In this document: positions 17,324 through 27,100 of the stretch, piece by piece
Layout of the letters: each line of letters begins with the position of its first letter
Position numbering within the stretch: position 1 is the stretch's first letter
DNA from: Moraxellaceae bacterium
GTDB lineage: Bacteria; Pseudomonadota; Gammaproteobacteria; Pseudomonadales; Moraxellaceae
Direction of reading: 5' to 3'
Assembly: GCA_018260315.1 (NCBI GenBank)
Contig: JAGLBJ010000009.1
Coordinates: forward strand, 1-38,642
DNA length: 38,642 nt
Notes under the pieces: generated by a model
Databases searched by the model: none
Told to the model about the DNA's origin: nothing
Seen by the model: only the letters and a program-made list of their open reading frames with translations
Position numbers and translations under genes: made by a program

Positions 17324-18003
17324 TAGGACATCCCTGCGGTATAGGCACTGTTTGGCAGATTACTCACGACTGCAAACGTCCACGTTAACGGAGTATCCTT
17401 AAGTTTAAACTGCACTTCCAAACCGGCTGGCAATCTGGCTTTAGGGTCGGGCCCGGTCTTTACCGTACCGTTGGGCATGGTTGCAGGCAGACTCGAACCC
17501 GTAGCGCCAGGCCATTGGCTGCTGTCGGGATTATCCAGCGCGTGCCAGGTCAGGACGCTAACCTGAGTCAACAATACGGTACGCCGTGGCTGAGCAGTTT
17601 GCACGCCATCAGCCTGGGGATATTCATAGCGGACAAAATCGGTATTTTCAAGCGCATAACGAACTCGAATAATCGGCACCAGACTTAATGCAAGTCGCGG
17701 GTCGCGCGTGCCGACCCGATTAAATGCCAGCCCTTCACTATTTAAGCTTAACGCAGGTAAACTGTTCTCGCCTGCGCTGCCGGTACGTGGCCAGATTTGA
17801 CTGATATCACGCATTAACTGCCCATAGACCGCCTGTTCTAGGCCTAGTTGTTCAGCTAAAACATGCGTGTGGTCACGGGTTTTCATCAATCCATCAAAAA
17901 TTTTCCAGCCGGCCGCCGCAAGCATACTAAAAATAGCCAGCGCGACCATCAGTTCGAGTAAAGTAAAGCCAGTCTGTTTAGCATTCAATGATAATCGTGG
18001 CAT
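17323..18003 (-). CDS. gspJ: Type II secretion minor pseudopilin GspJ
   Basis: The 226-residue protein starts with a short leader and the prepilin motif TGFTLLELMVALAIFSMLAA, where the peptidase cuts after Gly and methylates Phe; Glu5 is present. The following KIFDGLMKTR and the later globular beta domain match GspJ, a component of the pseudopilus tip. AGGACAAGG precedes the ATG. It starts 8 bases after gspI and overlaps gspK by one base. Confidence 0.92.
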   Translation of the reverse strand: MPRLSLNAKQTGFTLLELMVALAIFSMLAAAGWKIFDGLMKTRDHTHVLAEQLGLEQAVYGQLMRDISQIWPRTGSAGENSLPALSLNSEGLAFNRVGTRDPRLALSLVPIIRVRYALENTDFVRYEYPQADGVQTAQPRRTVLLTQVSVLTWHALDNPDSSQWPGATGSSLPATMPNGTVKTGPDPKARLPAGLEVQFKLKDTPLTWTFAVVSNLPNSAYTAGMS

Positions 18004-18011
18004 ACCTTGTC

Positions 18012-18440
18012 CTATGGCTGTTCAGGTACGGGCTGGCGAATAAACACGACTAACGTTTGCAGAGGATTTTGCGCACTATTCGTTAAGTCCAGGCTATTGT
18101 CGGCATTAAATACCTTAATTTCGACTCGCCGTACGACAGGACTGGGCGTATCATAGGTTTGTAACTGTACCTGCCATTGCCGGCCTTGTTCATTCACTTG
18201 CTGCTCTGAATGTCCCGATAACCATTCATGCCGAATCGTAAGCCGCGCCGCCGTATTCATGGCCACCCAGTGCGCCAGCGTTTGCTCACGTAACCGACTG
18301 ACGCCGTTCGTGTAACTCATGCCGGCCTTGGTAAGCGCAATAGCCGCTACCGCAAAAATGGCAAGCGCCACCATCACCTCAAGTAAGGTAAAGCCTTGCC
18401 GATAATGTAGGCGGTCAATTGGCATTAAGCGGTTCATCAA
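18012..18440 (-). CDS. gspI: Type II secretion minor pseudopilin GspI
   Basis: A 142-residue pseudopilin with the cleavage and methylation site QGFTLLEVMVALAIFAVAA near residue 16 and the ALTKAG continuation typical of GspI, which nucleates the GspI-J-K tip complex. The start overlaps the gspH stop by 4 bases (ATGA), a common coupling arrangement. A second ATG directly after the first makes the exact start ambiguous by one codon. Confidence 0.9.
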   Translation of the reverse strand: MMNRLMPIDRLHYRQGFTLLEVMVALAIFAVAAIALTKAGMSYTNGVSRLREQTLAHWVAMNTAARLTIRHEWLSGHSEQQVNEQGRQWQVQLQTYDTPSPVVRRVEIKVFNADNSLDLTNSAQNPLQTLVVFIRQPVPEQP

Positions 18441-19054
18441 CTGGATTCATTTACTATCTGCCCTTGTGTTCCTTGCCCTTCTTGCGTGCTGACCCGGCCT
18501 AATTCGTTTAAATACAAAGCGTTACCTAACGGACGATTTTGATACCACAACTGTAACCGAACGGGTGTTACTTCACCATTCCCCCACCATAAAATTTGCG
18601 GCAAGTCGCCCTGGGTAAAATCGGCTGCGGTCGGAGTGAGCTGCGTTTGTAACGGACTAATGCGCAATTGAACCTCACCAGGCAGGGTTTGCATTTTTAA
18701 GGACGCTGATGGTAACCAACGTTTATCACGGTCAGGCTGATTTTTTTGATATTCGACCCATTGATAGGTCGCAGGCTGCGTAGCCGTTGCGTCATGCACA
18801 ACCAGGCCCAGCACTTTTCCCTGATCGGTCGCTTCTAAATTAACCATACTTAATTGATTAGCCAGTTGCTCTTGCGCCAATTTTACCTGCCGTTCGTGCG
18901 TCCCCCCGACCGCCAAACTCACCATGCCGGCAAAAATACTGATAATCACAATCACCAGCATAACCTCAATTAACGTAAAGCCGCTTTGCCTAAAGGCTTT
19001 ATAAGCGTTTAGGCCCATTAAAACGCGGTGGTTTCGCGTGCTTTGAGCATGCAT
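18437..19054 (-). CDS. gspH: Type II secretion minor pseudopilin GspH
   Basis: A 205-residue pseudopilin with the motif SGFTLIEVMLVIVIISIFAG at about residues 24-43 and the GspH-like continuation EQLANQLSMVNLEA. GspH joins the major pseudopilin to the tip complex. Its ATG directly follows the TAA of the TetR gene (TAAATG), so the regulator and the pseudopilins are on one message. An internal ATG at 19018 would give a more usual leader length. The other gsp genes are not in the window; a scattered arrangement is known in Acinetobacter relatives. Confidence 0.88.
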   Translation of the reverse strand: MHAQSTRNHRVLMGLNAYKAFRQSGFTLIEVMLVIVIISIFAGMVSLAVGGTHERQVKLAQEQLANQLSMVNLEATDQGKVLGLVVHDATATQPATYQWVEYQKNQPDRDKRWLPSASLKMQTLPGEVQLRISPLQTQLTPTAADFTQGDLPQILWWGNGEVTPVRLQLWYQNRPLGNALYLNELGRVSTQEGQGTQGQIVNESS

Positions 19055-19729
19055 TTAGGTTACATCAACGGGTTTGGGCCATGCGTCGGGCTGGGTGCGC
19101 AATTTAAGCATCGGAGCATCGCCAGCCGTACGCGGGTGCTGTGCCGGTAATGCTAAAATTTGGTCAATCAGGGCAATTTTTAGTGTATCGCGCGTGCCCA
19201 AATAGCGCTGATAAAAACTCGAATGCAGTAAACAGGCAGCCCCATGACTGACTGCCCAGGCTGCTGCCAAAAAATCACGCACCGTCATACCGCTATTTTG
19301 GGCGGTTAAATAGTCTGCGGTTAAGGCAATAATACGACGTAAACGCTGCTTGCGGATTTTATACAACTGACTAAATAAATGGTTTAAATGCCGTGCTTCA
19401 GCAGACAAGCGCTCTTCTAAATGATATAACAAAACGCTGCGGCCTGTTTCATGCAGATGGTCTAGCATATACACAGCCATACGGGTCGGATAATCCATGC
19501 CATCGGTTAGCACTATATCGAGCAGCGCCTGTTCACGCCGTATCAATAATTGAATAAATAATTCATCTTTACTTTGAAAATGTTTGTATAACGTGCCTTT
19601 AGCCACCTCCAGGCGCTGCGCCAGCACATCTAACGTCATGCTATTTTCGCCATATTCCAATAACAACTGCTCGGCCGCTGCAAAAATTTGGCTTTCGCGT
19701 TGTTTAAATTGAATCTGGCGCGCATTCAT
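19055..19729 (-). CDS. TetR/AcrR-family transcriptional regulator
   Basis: A 224-residue regulator. The N-terminal helix-turn-helix domain is clear: IFAAAEQLLLEYG, then MTLDVLAQRLEVAKGTLYKHFQSKDELF. The C-terminal ligand domain is variable and I cannot name a ligand. The start overlaps the tatD stop by one base (TGATG), and gspH starts straight after the stop, so it is embedded in an operon rather than divergent from its target, unusual for this family. It may regulate the operon itself or a distant gene. A link to the FabR/DesT-like operator at 3917-3934 cannot be excluded but nothing shows it. Confidence 0.9.
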   Translation of the reverse strand: MNARQIQFKQRESQIFAAAEQLLLEYGENSMTLDVLAQRLEVAKGTLYKHFQSKDELFIQLLIRREQALLDIVLTDGMDYPTRMAVYMLDHLHETGRSVLLYHLEERLSAEARHLNHLFSQLYKIRKQRLRRIIALTADYLTAQNSGMTVRDFLAAAWAVSHGAACLLHSSFYQRYLGTRDTLKIALIDQILALPAQHPRTAGDAPMLKLRTQPDAWPKPVDVT

Positions 19730-20664
19730 CAGTAATCAACGAACTTGCGCAAGTCAGGCGGCATTTCTAAACGCTGAGCGCGTGCCTGACTTAACAAGGT
19801 AACAAAATTATGCCGGGTTAAACGTGCCATTTCTAGTAGTGACATTTGATGCACATCGGCCAACACCTGTGCAACCGACGGTAAATATTTGGGTTCATTG
19901 GGTTTGCCACGATACGGAATCGGCGCAAGATACGGGCTATCGGTTTCCACCAAAATACGATTTGGCGGCATTTGTTTAACCACAGCGCGCAAATCTTCAG
20001 CATTTTTAAAACTTACAATGCCCGAAAATGATACATAATATCCTAGCTCTAACGCAGCACTGGCCGTATCCCAATCTTCAGTAAAACAATGTAATACGCC
20101 ATGAACAGCGCCAAACTGTTGCCGTGCCTCCCTTAAAATAGCCAGAGTATCGGCACGAGCGTTACGGGTATGTACAATCACTGGCTTACCAAGTTGATGA
20201 CCTGCCTGCAAATGCCGCTTAAAACAAGCCTGCTGCTCGGTTGCCCACTCCTGGCTATAATGATAATCCAGACCGGTTTCGCCAACAGCCCATACATCGG
20301 CACGTTGCCCCAGGCTGCATAACTGCCCGACAGTGGCGCGCGCCATATCCTCACGGGTTTCACACGGATGAACCCCGACACTCATACCCACTACTGGGCC
20401 CTGCGCGGCTTGCTTGCCCAGTTCAACAATCGCCGCTAACGCCGCATAATCGTCTAAATCCACCGACACCGCCAGACACTGACCCACGCCATTTTGCCAT
20501 GCCTGCTGTAGCGCAGTTTGCAACCCTTGCCCTTCTGCATACGGCGTTAAATCCAGGCGGTTTAAATGACAGTGCGAGTCGGTAAACGGCGCATCAATAG
20601 GCAATAAGTCTGGTTGCGTGATAAAATCGGCATAGGCTACTAAATCGGGTGCTGTGGTGTTCAT
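19729..20664 (-). CDS. tatD: TatD-family metal-dependent hydrolase/DNase
   Basis: A TIM-barrel metal-dependent 3'-5' exonuclease-type protein. The metal motif TDSHCHLNRLD occurs at about residues 28-38, followed by GVHPCETRE, VGETGLDYHYS, QLGKPVIVHTRNA, GVLHCFTEDWD and RILVETDSPYLAP, which together supply the His, Glu and Asp ligands. The 311-residue length is about 50 more than usual, from a 27-residue N-terminal addition and internal loops. AGGA lies 6 bases before the ATG, supporting the start. The pilZ-tatD order is shared with Pseudomonas. YcfH-like paralogues have the same motifs, so the gene symbol is approximate. Confidence 0.88.
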   Translation of the reverse strand: MNTTAPDLVAYADFITQPDLLPIDAPFTDSHCHLNRLDLTPYAEGQGLQTALQQAWQNGVGQCLAVSVDLDDYAALAAIVELGKQAAQGPVVGMSVGVHPCETREDMARATVGQLCSLGQRADVWAVGETGLDYHYSQEWATEQQACFKRHLQAGHQLGKPVIVHTRNARADTLAILREARQQFGAVHGVLHCFTEDWDTASAALELGYYVSFSGIVSFKNAEDLRAVVKQMPPNRILVETDSPYLAPIPYRGKPNEPKYLPSVAQVLADVHQMSLLEMARLTRHNFVTLLSQARAQRLEMPPDLRKFVDY

Positions 20665-20796
20665 CTAATATCCTAAAGGTCGTTTCAAAAAACGGGTTTA
20701 TGAAATTATAATGAATTGACGAGGATTACAATCATCACCTCAAACACAATTCCCCATTGAACGAACGAACAAGTTATGAGGCGACAGGTTAAGCAT

Positions 20797-21138
20797 TTAG
20801 AGCGTTTGGGTAACTTTATCGGTTAATATGCCAGCTAACTGATTGACGATCATATCATTTAGTTTGCGCCCTTCTTCAGAGGAAAACTGTATACCAAAAC
20901 CGGTTTGCCGATGCCCGTGCACCCGTGGGGTAATCCAGATAATTTTACCATTAATCGGGAAACGTTCAGGCGAATTAGGCAGACTGATCACCACAAAAAT
21001 ATCTTCGCCGAGTTTAACCTCACGATTGGACGGAATAAACAAGCCGCCATTGCTGACAAAGGACATATAGCTGCTATACAATTCCTCAACGCTATTAATT
21101 TTATAATTGATCACACCAGACATACGGGGGGGCATCAT
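20797..21138 (-). CDS. pilZ: PilZ domain protein (type IV pilus PilZ)
   Basis: A 113-residue single-domain PilZ-fold protein needed for type IV pilus assembly. The order holB-pilZ-tatD and the small size match the original PilZ of Pseudomonas. The c-di-GMP motif RxxxR is absent from the N-terminus and the D/NxSxxG motif is weak: a SNGGLFIP stretch stands where it would be. The founding PilZ likewise does not bind c-di-GMP; it works by binding PilB and FimX. GAGG lies about 10 bases before the start. Gaps of 180 bp to holB and 132 bp to tatD leave room for its own promoter. Confidence 0.88.
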   Translation of the reverse strand: MMPPRMSGVINYKINSVEELYSSYMSFVSNGGLFIPSNREVKLGEDIFVVISLPNSPERFPINGKIIWITPRVHGHRQTGFGIQFSSEEGRKLNDMIVNQLAGILTDKVTQTL

Positions 21139-21318
21139 CAGCAGTTATCCTCGGTAAACGTAACGATTAAAGTTAGGCAGGCGCCGCTTAGGCAGTGTAA
21201 ACTGTATCAAACTTACGCCGATTTAACCACCCTTTATCAATACTGTTCTAAAAAAGGATTCTTTAACGCCATCTGATGTACATACAGTTTTTAAAATTTT
21301 GCCTTAAGTGCGATAAAA

Positions 21319-22314
21319 TCAAGCCGTTAATGCCATAATAAGCGCATCAAAGACCAAAGCGGGCTGAATATTTTGCTGTTGACTTTGACGGGCGGCCTGA
21401 ATCCTGTGTTGTAACTCTATTATTTTCTCACTGTTTAAGGCAGCAGCCAAATCGTTTAGGTATAAATCGGTTTGAATAACAGGCAGACCGAAGCGCCACG
21501 CCCATACATCGCGCAACAGCCAGTCGAGCAACATCAACCAGTCGAGCACGTTTAAATCGTACTTTTGCCAGCGCGCCGAAACTGCAAGCGGCTGTTGACG
21601 TTTGGCCAATAACCCCAACCAATCACTTAGCCAATCAGCCCGCAAATTAAAAACCGGTTTCTGCGCCAATTGCAAGGCTGCAAGGGGAGCATTGCCACTT
21701 AGTTTAAGTAAAATCTCGGCTTGCGTTTGGTTTTCAATGCCCTGTTGCAGCATAAAATCAAGCGCCAATGCAGGCGCAATACGCCCCAGGCCATAGTGTT
21801 GCACGCGGCTGCGAATGGTCGCGGACAACTGCAACGGATGGTCGGCAATTAGAATCATGATTACTTGTGGCGCAGGCTCTTCTAACGTTTTAAGCAACGC
21901 ATTGGACGCGCCAATGCCCATCAGTTCAGCCGGTTCTATCACCACCACCCGAAACCCTGAACTGGTCTGCTGTACAAACGGAATCAAATCGCGAATTTGC
22001 TCTATTTTTAAGGTTTTACTGATTTTTCCTTTAGTATCAACCTCAGGACTCACCCATTTAATATCGGCATGAGCATTTGCCCGCAGTGCCAAACACGACG
22101 CGCAATGTCCACACGCTCGCTCAGGCAAACGTTCCAGACAGACCAGCCACGCCGCTAAATGCAACGCAAATAAACGTTTTCCGGTGCCTGCATTGCCACC
22201 TAATAATAACGCCGAGGGCATATGTTCTAACGAGTGCGTTATACGCTGCCAGTGGCTCTGCTGCCAGCTTAACAAGGGTTGGGTAAAATCGGGTAAGTCA
22301 GTGGGTCGCGTCAT
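21319..22314 (-). CDS. holB: DNA polymerase III delta' subunit HolB
   Basis: The delta' subunit of the clamp loader. It has an AAA+ fold with GGNAGTGK (about 39-46) in the P-loop place and a zinc module with CGHCASC. NALLKTLEEPAP and TIRSRVQHY are the delta'/gamma-family sensor and arginine-finger-region motifs. Length 331 is normal. The start overlaps the end of the upstream Hint-fold gene by 17 bases, with no good ribosome site of its own, so translational coupling is likely. In other Pseudomonadales tmk often stands directly upstream; here it does not. Confidence 0.94.
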   Translation of the reverse strand: MTRPTDLPDFTQPLLSWQQSHWQRITHSLEHMPSALLLGGNAGTGKRLFALHLAAWLVCLERLPERACGHCASCLALRANAHADIKWVSPEVDTKGKISKTLKIEQIRDLIPFVQQTSSGFRVVVIEPAELMGIGASNALLKTLEEPAPQVIMILIADHPLQLSATIRSRVQHYGLGRIAPALALDFMLQQGIENQTQAEILLKLSGNAPLAALQLAQKPVFNLRADWLSDWLGLLAKRQQPLAVSARWQKYDLNVLDWLMLLDWLLRDVWAWRFGLPVIQTDLYLNDLAAALNSEKIIELQHRIQAARQSQQQNIQPALVFDALIMALTA

Positions 22315-22975
22315 GAACCCAGAGACCTTGCTTGGAAATACAAAAATTTTGCTGCGGACCTACCTTTATTTGATAAAGAGTACGCGTAAACGGGCTAAAC
22401 ATCGGCCCATCTTCAGGGGGGAACAACTCACACAATAAATCGCGATGCTGCTCAATATCGGTAAAAACCCCTTCTTCAAACGTAATTCTATCATCAGCAA
22501 GCGACAGCTCAATCCCTTCCAAATTTGCCCAGCTCAGTTCAAGCCACGCTAAATCGGGGTGCTCGGTTTGATAAAGCGCCTTACTTTCCAATACAAAACT
22601 CAAATCGGCCGGGTCATGCGGCTGACCTTTGGCAAGCTCGGGGTCGGTATCAAAACAACTGACAAAGCAATCATTGACTTGAATATTTTCGGCAATTTGC
22701 CAGCCTTTGCCTTCAAGTTTGAACCGTTGTTCGGCTGCACAGACAATAATATCGTACTGCTTGCTTTCATAGGTGGAAACAACCATGGCTTTAATCGGCA
22801 ACCCTTGCACCTGTTCAATGGCTAAAACCGGTACATAAACCGCCGGCAAGCCTTTACGCTTCGGTTTAGACAGGACTTCATCAGTCAGCGTAAGCTGTTC
22901 AATCGGCACCAAACCACGCGCCGTATGCACCTTTGTGCCTGCTACAAAGCCCATCGCGTTGTGTTCAGTTTGCAT
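22298..22975 (-). CDS. Freestanding Hint (intein/hedgehog-fold) protein lacking catalytic residues
   Basis: The 225-residue protein contains both ends of a Hint module and nothing else. The start is GFVAGTKVHTARGLVPIEQ with VLSKPKR, the usual block A where CFVAGT is expected; the nucleophile position is Gly9, not Cys, Ser or Thr. Block B would be VCAAEQRF (78-85), in which the TxxH pair is replaced by Ala80 and Gln83; GKGWQIAENIQVND follows as usual. The last motif, NFCISKQGLWVHDATH, resembles YFVG-GVLVHN but ends His-Asp, not His-Asn. Residues 110-195 are an acidic, family-specific insertion. With no splicing residues it is probably a binding or structural protein. AGGA precedes the start, and it overlaps holB by 17 bases. 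Fold assignment is by motif only. Confidence 0.72.
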   Translation of the reverse strand: MQTEHNAMGFVAGTKVHTARGLVPIEQLTLTDEVLSKPKRKGLPAVYVPVLAIEQVQGLPIKAMVVSTYESKQYDIIVCAAEQRFKLEGKGWQIAENIQVNDCFVSCFDTDPELAKGQPHDPADLSFVLESKALYQTEHPDLAWLELSWANLEGIELSLADDRITFEEGVFTDIEQHRDLLCELFPPEDGPMFSPFTRTLYQIKVGPQQNFCISKQGLWVHDATH

Positions 22976-23127
22976 AATGTTTCGTCCTGGCGATAATGCG
23001 TAGTGTAGCAGTGTATTTTAAAAGATAAACAGATTTTTGAAGCGTATAACGGGCGCTCAATCAATCTAACGAAACCAATTAAGCGTTTAATAGATCATTT
23101 TTAAGCGAGTTTAATGGCTCGCTAGAT

Positions 23128-23301
23128 TAGGGCGTGTCCTCAATTGGGCAGTTCTGCCTTAACTAGACCAAAACGGGCTAAATTTTATCAAACTGCGTCA
23201 CCGATCTTGTCCATATTCCAATATTTTTTGCGATATTTGATTTGAATGCCTTAACATGGAGCGTTGTTTTAAGCATGTTGCCCAAATGAGGGCACGCCCT
23301 A
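23128..23301. mobile_element. MITE-like element (174 bp, 23-bp terminal inverted repeats)
   Basis: The left end (23128-23150) begins TAGGGCGTG and the right end (23279-23301) ends CACGCCCTA; as inverted copies they agree at 21 of 23 positions. The element has no reading frame and is short, as a non-autonomous element moved by a transposase elsewhere would be. The TA at each outer end could be a target-site duplication, which would make the element itself 170 bp. It lies 8 bases beyond the DUF72 stop and about 150 bp before the Hint gene start. A separate small hairpin, AGCGAG/CTCGCT (23104-23123), is just outside it. Transposase family not determinable here; IS5 or IS630/Tc1-like are possibilities. 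Confidence 0.7.
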
Positions 23302-23309
23302 GGCGTTTA

Positions 23310-24098
23310 TCAGTCTAGCAATAACTGCCGTAAAGTTTGGGCATTTTCAATCGCCGCACCCGATGCCGTATTGTCAAAAATCACCCAAACCTGCCGGCCG
23401 TTTTGAGCACGCACCGTCCGGGCCAACTGCTCTAAAAACGCCTGACCATAGCTGGAATAATACATTTTAGGCGAGCCGTGCAGCCGATAATAAAGAGCCG
23501 TCAAATCACCAGCGGGTTCAAACGCTGCCGGAACTTTTGCCGGATCAGCCGCCACACGCGCCACCTCAAATGCCTTTAACACGTCACCGGCCGTATTATC
23601 CTCAAACCAGCTAACATGCCGAGGTTCACACACCAGCCGAACCGAATGCGCACCCACAACCTGCTTAAATGTGGTGAAAAAATCGTGTGTTCTGTCTGCA
23701 TCAAACGCCAATGAGGGCGGCAACTGTATCAATAATGCGCCCAATTTTTCACCCAGGCCTGCTACCGTCAGCCAAAATTCATGCAGTAAATCGGCACAAT
23801 CGACCAACTTGTTTAAATGCGTAATCGTTTTGGGAATTTTAACGGAGAATTTAAAATCTGCCGGCACATCAGCCGCCCATTTTTCATAAGTTTTACGCAT
23901 ATGGAGCCGATAAAACGATGAATTTAACTCAACTGCGTTAAACACCGTTGCATAACGCGCCAGCACGCTGGGTTTGTGGCCGCCCGTCGTGTCATCAATT
24001 CCAAAAGCTTCCAAATGTCCATTGGCAACCGTCCAGCCTGCACAACCAATATAAATTTGCATGTGGCCGCCCGGCATTAGCAATTTTACAGTAAGCAT
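23310..24098 (-). CDS. DUF72 domain protein
   Basis: A TIM-barrel protein of the DUF72/YecE family, whose role is unknown. It opens with IYIGCAGWTV, then FNAVELNSSFYRL, the conserved FSVKIPKTITH, GALLIQLPPSLAF, VCEPRHVSWF and the final YYRLHGSPKMYY and WVIFDNTA motifs. Length 262 is normal for the family. AGGGAG lies 9 bases before the first ATG; a second ATG at 24062 would start right at the conserved part. It lies 54 bp downstream of tamB and may be on its message. The MITE begins just after its stop. Confidence 0.87.
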   Translation of the reverse strand: MLTVKLLMPGGHMQIYIGCAGWTVANGHLEAFGIDDTTGGHKPSVLARYATVFNAVELNSSFYRLHMRKTYEKWAADVPADFKFSVKIPKTITHLNKLVDCADLLHEFWLTVAGLGEKLGALLIQLPPSLAFDADRTHDFFTTFKQVVGAHSVRLVCEPRHVSWFEDNTAGDVLKAFEVARVAADPAKVPAAFEPAGDLTALYYRLHGSPKMYYSSYGQAFLEQLARTVRAQNGRQVWVIFDNTASGAAIENAQTLRQLLLD

Positions 24099-24152
24099 GT
24101 TGGAAAGCTCCCTGGGCTATTTGAGAAGTCCATTGATTTAAGCCGCCAAAGC

Positions 24153-27100
24153 CTAAAACCGCCAGTTATAAAATACGTCAATGGCTTTTTCAATGGCAGA
24201 ACTGGCCTCAACATACAGGCGTTTATTGACCTGATAGCGCAAGGTTAATTTATTGACCGGTGTAAACACCCCAACGCCGTAACGCAAATATAAATCAGGC
24301 GAAATATAACCCGTTACATTAACCTGCGTATCATTACCGACGCCTTCAGCGTCGACCGTTAGCCCGGACAGGCCAAAGGTACGGCCCAGTTTATTGGTAA
24401 AATTGCGCGAGCCGCTCAATCCTGCACTTAACCCGGCTGCGGCCAAAGTATTATTCACTTCACTTTTAAAACCTGCGGTGTTGGTCAAGGTATTATTGGC
24501 GGTAATGCGTCCGGTCAGCATGGCATTTAGGGCCTCTTGCTCACTGAGACCAGCATCGTTGATAATCACAACTGCTGGATTGGTCATACGACCGCCAATG
24601 CGCACCCCGACCATACGCCCGCTCACGGTTTTGGCGGCCTCAATATCAAGCAGTGGCTGAGTCAGTGGCCCATTAAACCGTACATCGGCATGTTTAAGCT
24701 GTAACGTTTGTCCGAACGCATCAATGCGTACACTGCGCGGCACATGAATATGTCCCTGACCGGTTAAATGACCCGCACCGCGACTAGACACTTGCAAACT
24801 ACCCGATAACGGGACATTAGCGCCAAAGCCTTGAAAAAACACTTCACTACCAAGCTTAATATTAATGGCGGCATCAATCTGCCACGGCGCCTTGACCTGA
24901 ATGGGCCTCGGAACCGTTTTAATGCGCCGGTCAATAATGCGTACATCAGGCGATAAGGCAATGGCACCATCGTTATTAGAATCGGGCGACACGGTCGCTT
25001 TAGGGACATCGATAGTACCGGCAACATTTAATTGCTTGCGGCTTGGCAAAATATCGATGTTAATCATCGGATTAATACGTGCGGTTAACTGCGGTGCCTG
25101 CCGAATCAGTAAATCCTGACCGGTTATTTTTAGTTTAACGGCCGGCTCACCTACCCAAATAGCCTGACCGGTGATTTGTCCCTCTCCATCACCACTTGCA
25201 AAACGACCTTCAAGGTTCGCGCGACTCCCCCGTATGCTCGATTTTAAATTGATTTTACTTAAACTGACCGGCACACTGGCCAGCATAATGCGTCCGTCAT
25301 TGAGCTTAAATTCACCATAAAAATCGGGACCAGTGAGCGGACCACTCATGCCACCGGCCAGCGATGCGGTTCCCGCTAAAATCTGCATGCCGGGAAAAAA
25401 CGGCTTGAACACGCCCAGTTGTACCTTATCCAGCACAACCGCGCCGTTAATCGTTTTAGGCGTCACATTCGGATTAATTACCGCATCAACATACCCTGTA
25501 CCAATGTTACTGGTGCGCACATCAAACCGTACCTTTAGCCCGTCTGCCTGTGTTTTGGCCAATAAACTTAGACGCTGATACGGTAAAATCAGGCCTTCAT
25601 CTTGCGGGTCATCGGGTGCCAATTTAAACGAGCCCTGATCGGTATATAATAGCGCATTAAGCTGCGGCGTACCACCCGCCTGCCACGCCAATTTAGCCTG
25701 TCCGTTAACGGCGCCTTGCCAGCTCAAGCCCTGCGGCAACATATTTTCAAGCATGCTTAAATCAAGGTGTTTAAGCGCTAATGCCGTTTGCGCCTGATTC
25801 CGACTGGCCAGCAACGGCTCAGTTAAACAAAGCTCACTTTGCCTCACATCGGTCCAACAATGCGGCGTTAGCGTCAGTTGTCCGGTTGCATTTTGCCAGG
25901 TCATGCGCGCCGGCGTCGCTTGCGCAAGCTTCATAACCCGCGTAACCACATGCCCGTCCGCCAACTGCCCCTGCCAATCATAATTGGGCTGTAATGACCC
26001 GGTCAATATCATATCAGCCTGAACGCTTGGCGTTGCCACACTGGCCGCCAGCCGATGATTGGCGCGCGTTCCGCTCAACAATCCTTTTACTGATGAAATG
26101 ACCTGTTTATCTTGCCCAATATTGGCAATATCGACGCTTAACTGACTTGGTGCCTCGCCTAACTGTTTAATTTGACCCTGAACAGTGGCGTGTTCAATCG
26201 TCAAGGTATTAAACCGAATATGTTCGGCCTGTAAATTGACCGTCGCATCGGGTTTTTGACTAATCCCATGGGTTTCAATCTGACCGGTAATATGGCCCGC
26301 TAAATGAGGATGAATACGGCCTAACTGTGGTGCATTGATTTGTAAATGTAAATTTTGCAAATGACCGTTGGCTGTCAGCTCGTTACCCGCCCAGGCCAGC
26401 AGTAAATTTTGCGCATTGATTTGACTGGTCAGCACATCATGCGCTAACCCTTGACGACTGAAGCTACCAAAGACTATATCCAGCGCACCCTGGGCCCGAA
26501 TGGGTTCATGGCGCAAGGTTCCCTGCATATTCAACTGATTGACATGAATTTCATGCTGATGCGTCTGCCATTGGCCATGAGTGTGCAGCGTACCGCTTAA
26601 ATCGCCGGGCCAGCCTGCCACAAAAAACGCCGGATTAAAATGCTCAAGCGCGGCCTGCCCTTGCCAGCCTATGCCCTGGGTTAAATTGACCTCGCCTTGT
26701 GCATTGATTTTTCCGGTATCGCCGCTGTGGGTAAATTTGCGTACCTGAATCAGTTGGGGCGTGCCTGCAATATCGACGGTCAATTGCCCACCCGGAATGC
26801 CGGCGGTATTAAATTGCCCGTTAAATTGCGCTGCAAATGACCGCATCTGGCTACCTTGGCCAGGGGTTTGTTTTACCGGCGTTTGCATCGCTACAGTTTT
26901 ATCGGGCAAAGGTTGCTTAGCAGCATTGGCGGGCTGCATTAAAATCGCGGCTTGTCCCGTGCCTTTTAAAACCATAGGCCGCGCGGCACCGGCTTTTTGG
27001 GTTTTGGTGGCGGCTGTAGCGGGCAGAATTCCCTCTAAATACGTATCGGTTAGCGTAAAAGTATACTGACTGGGTGTTATTTCGCCATGCGCCACTACGT

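Noticed and set aside
20797..21138. Degenerate c-di-GMP receptor
   Set aside because: The founding PilZ protein of this gene neighbourhood naturally lacks the binding motif, so its absence is expected.
22298..22975. Active intein or polymorphic-toxin Hint domain
   Set aside because: No exteins, no toxin domain, and nucleophile, TxxH and terminal Asn are all replaced.
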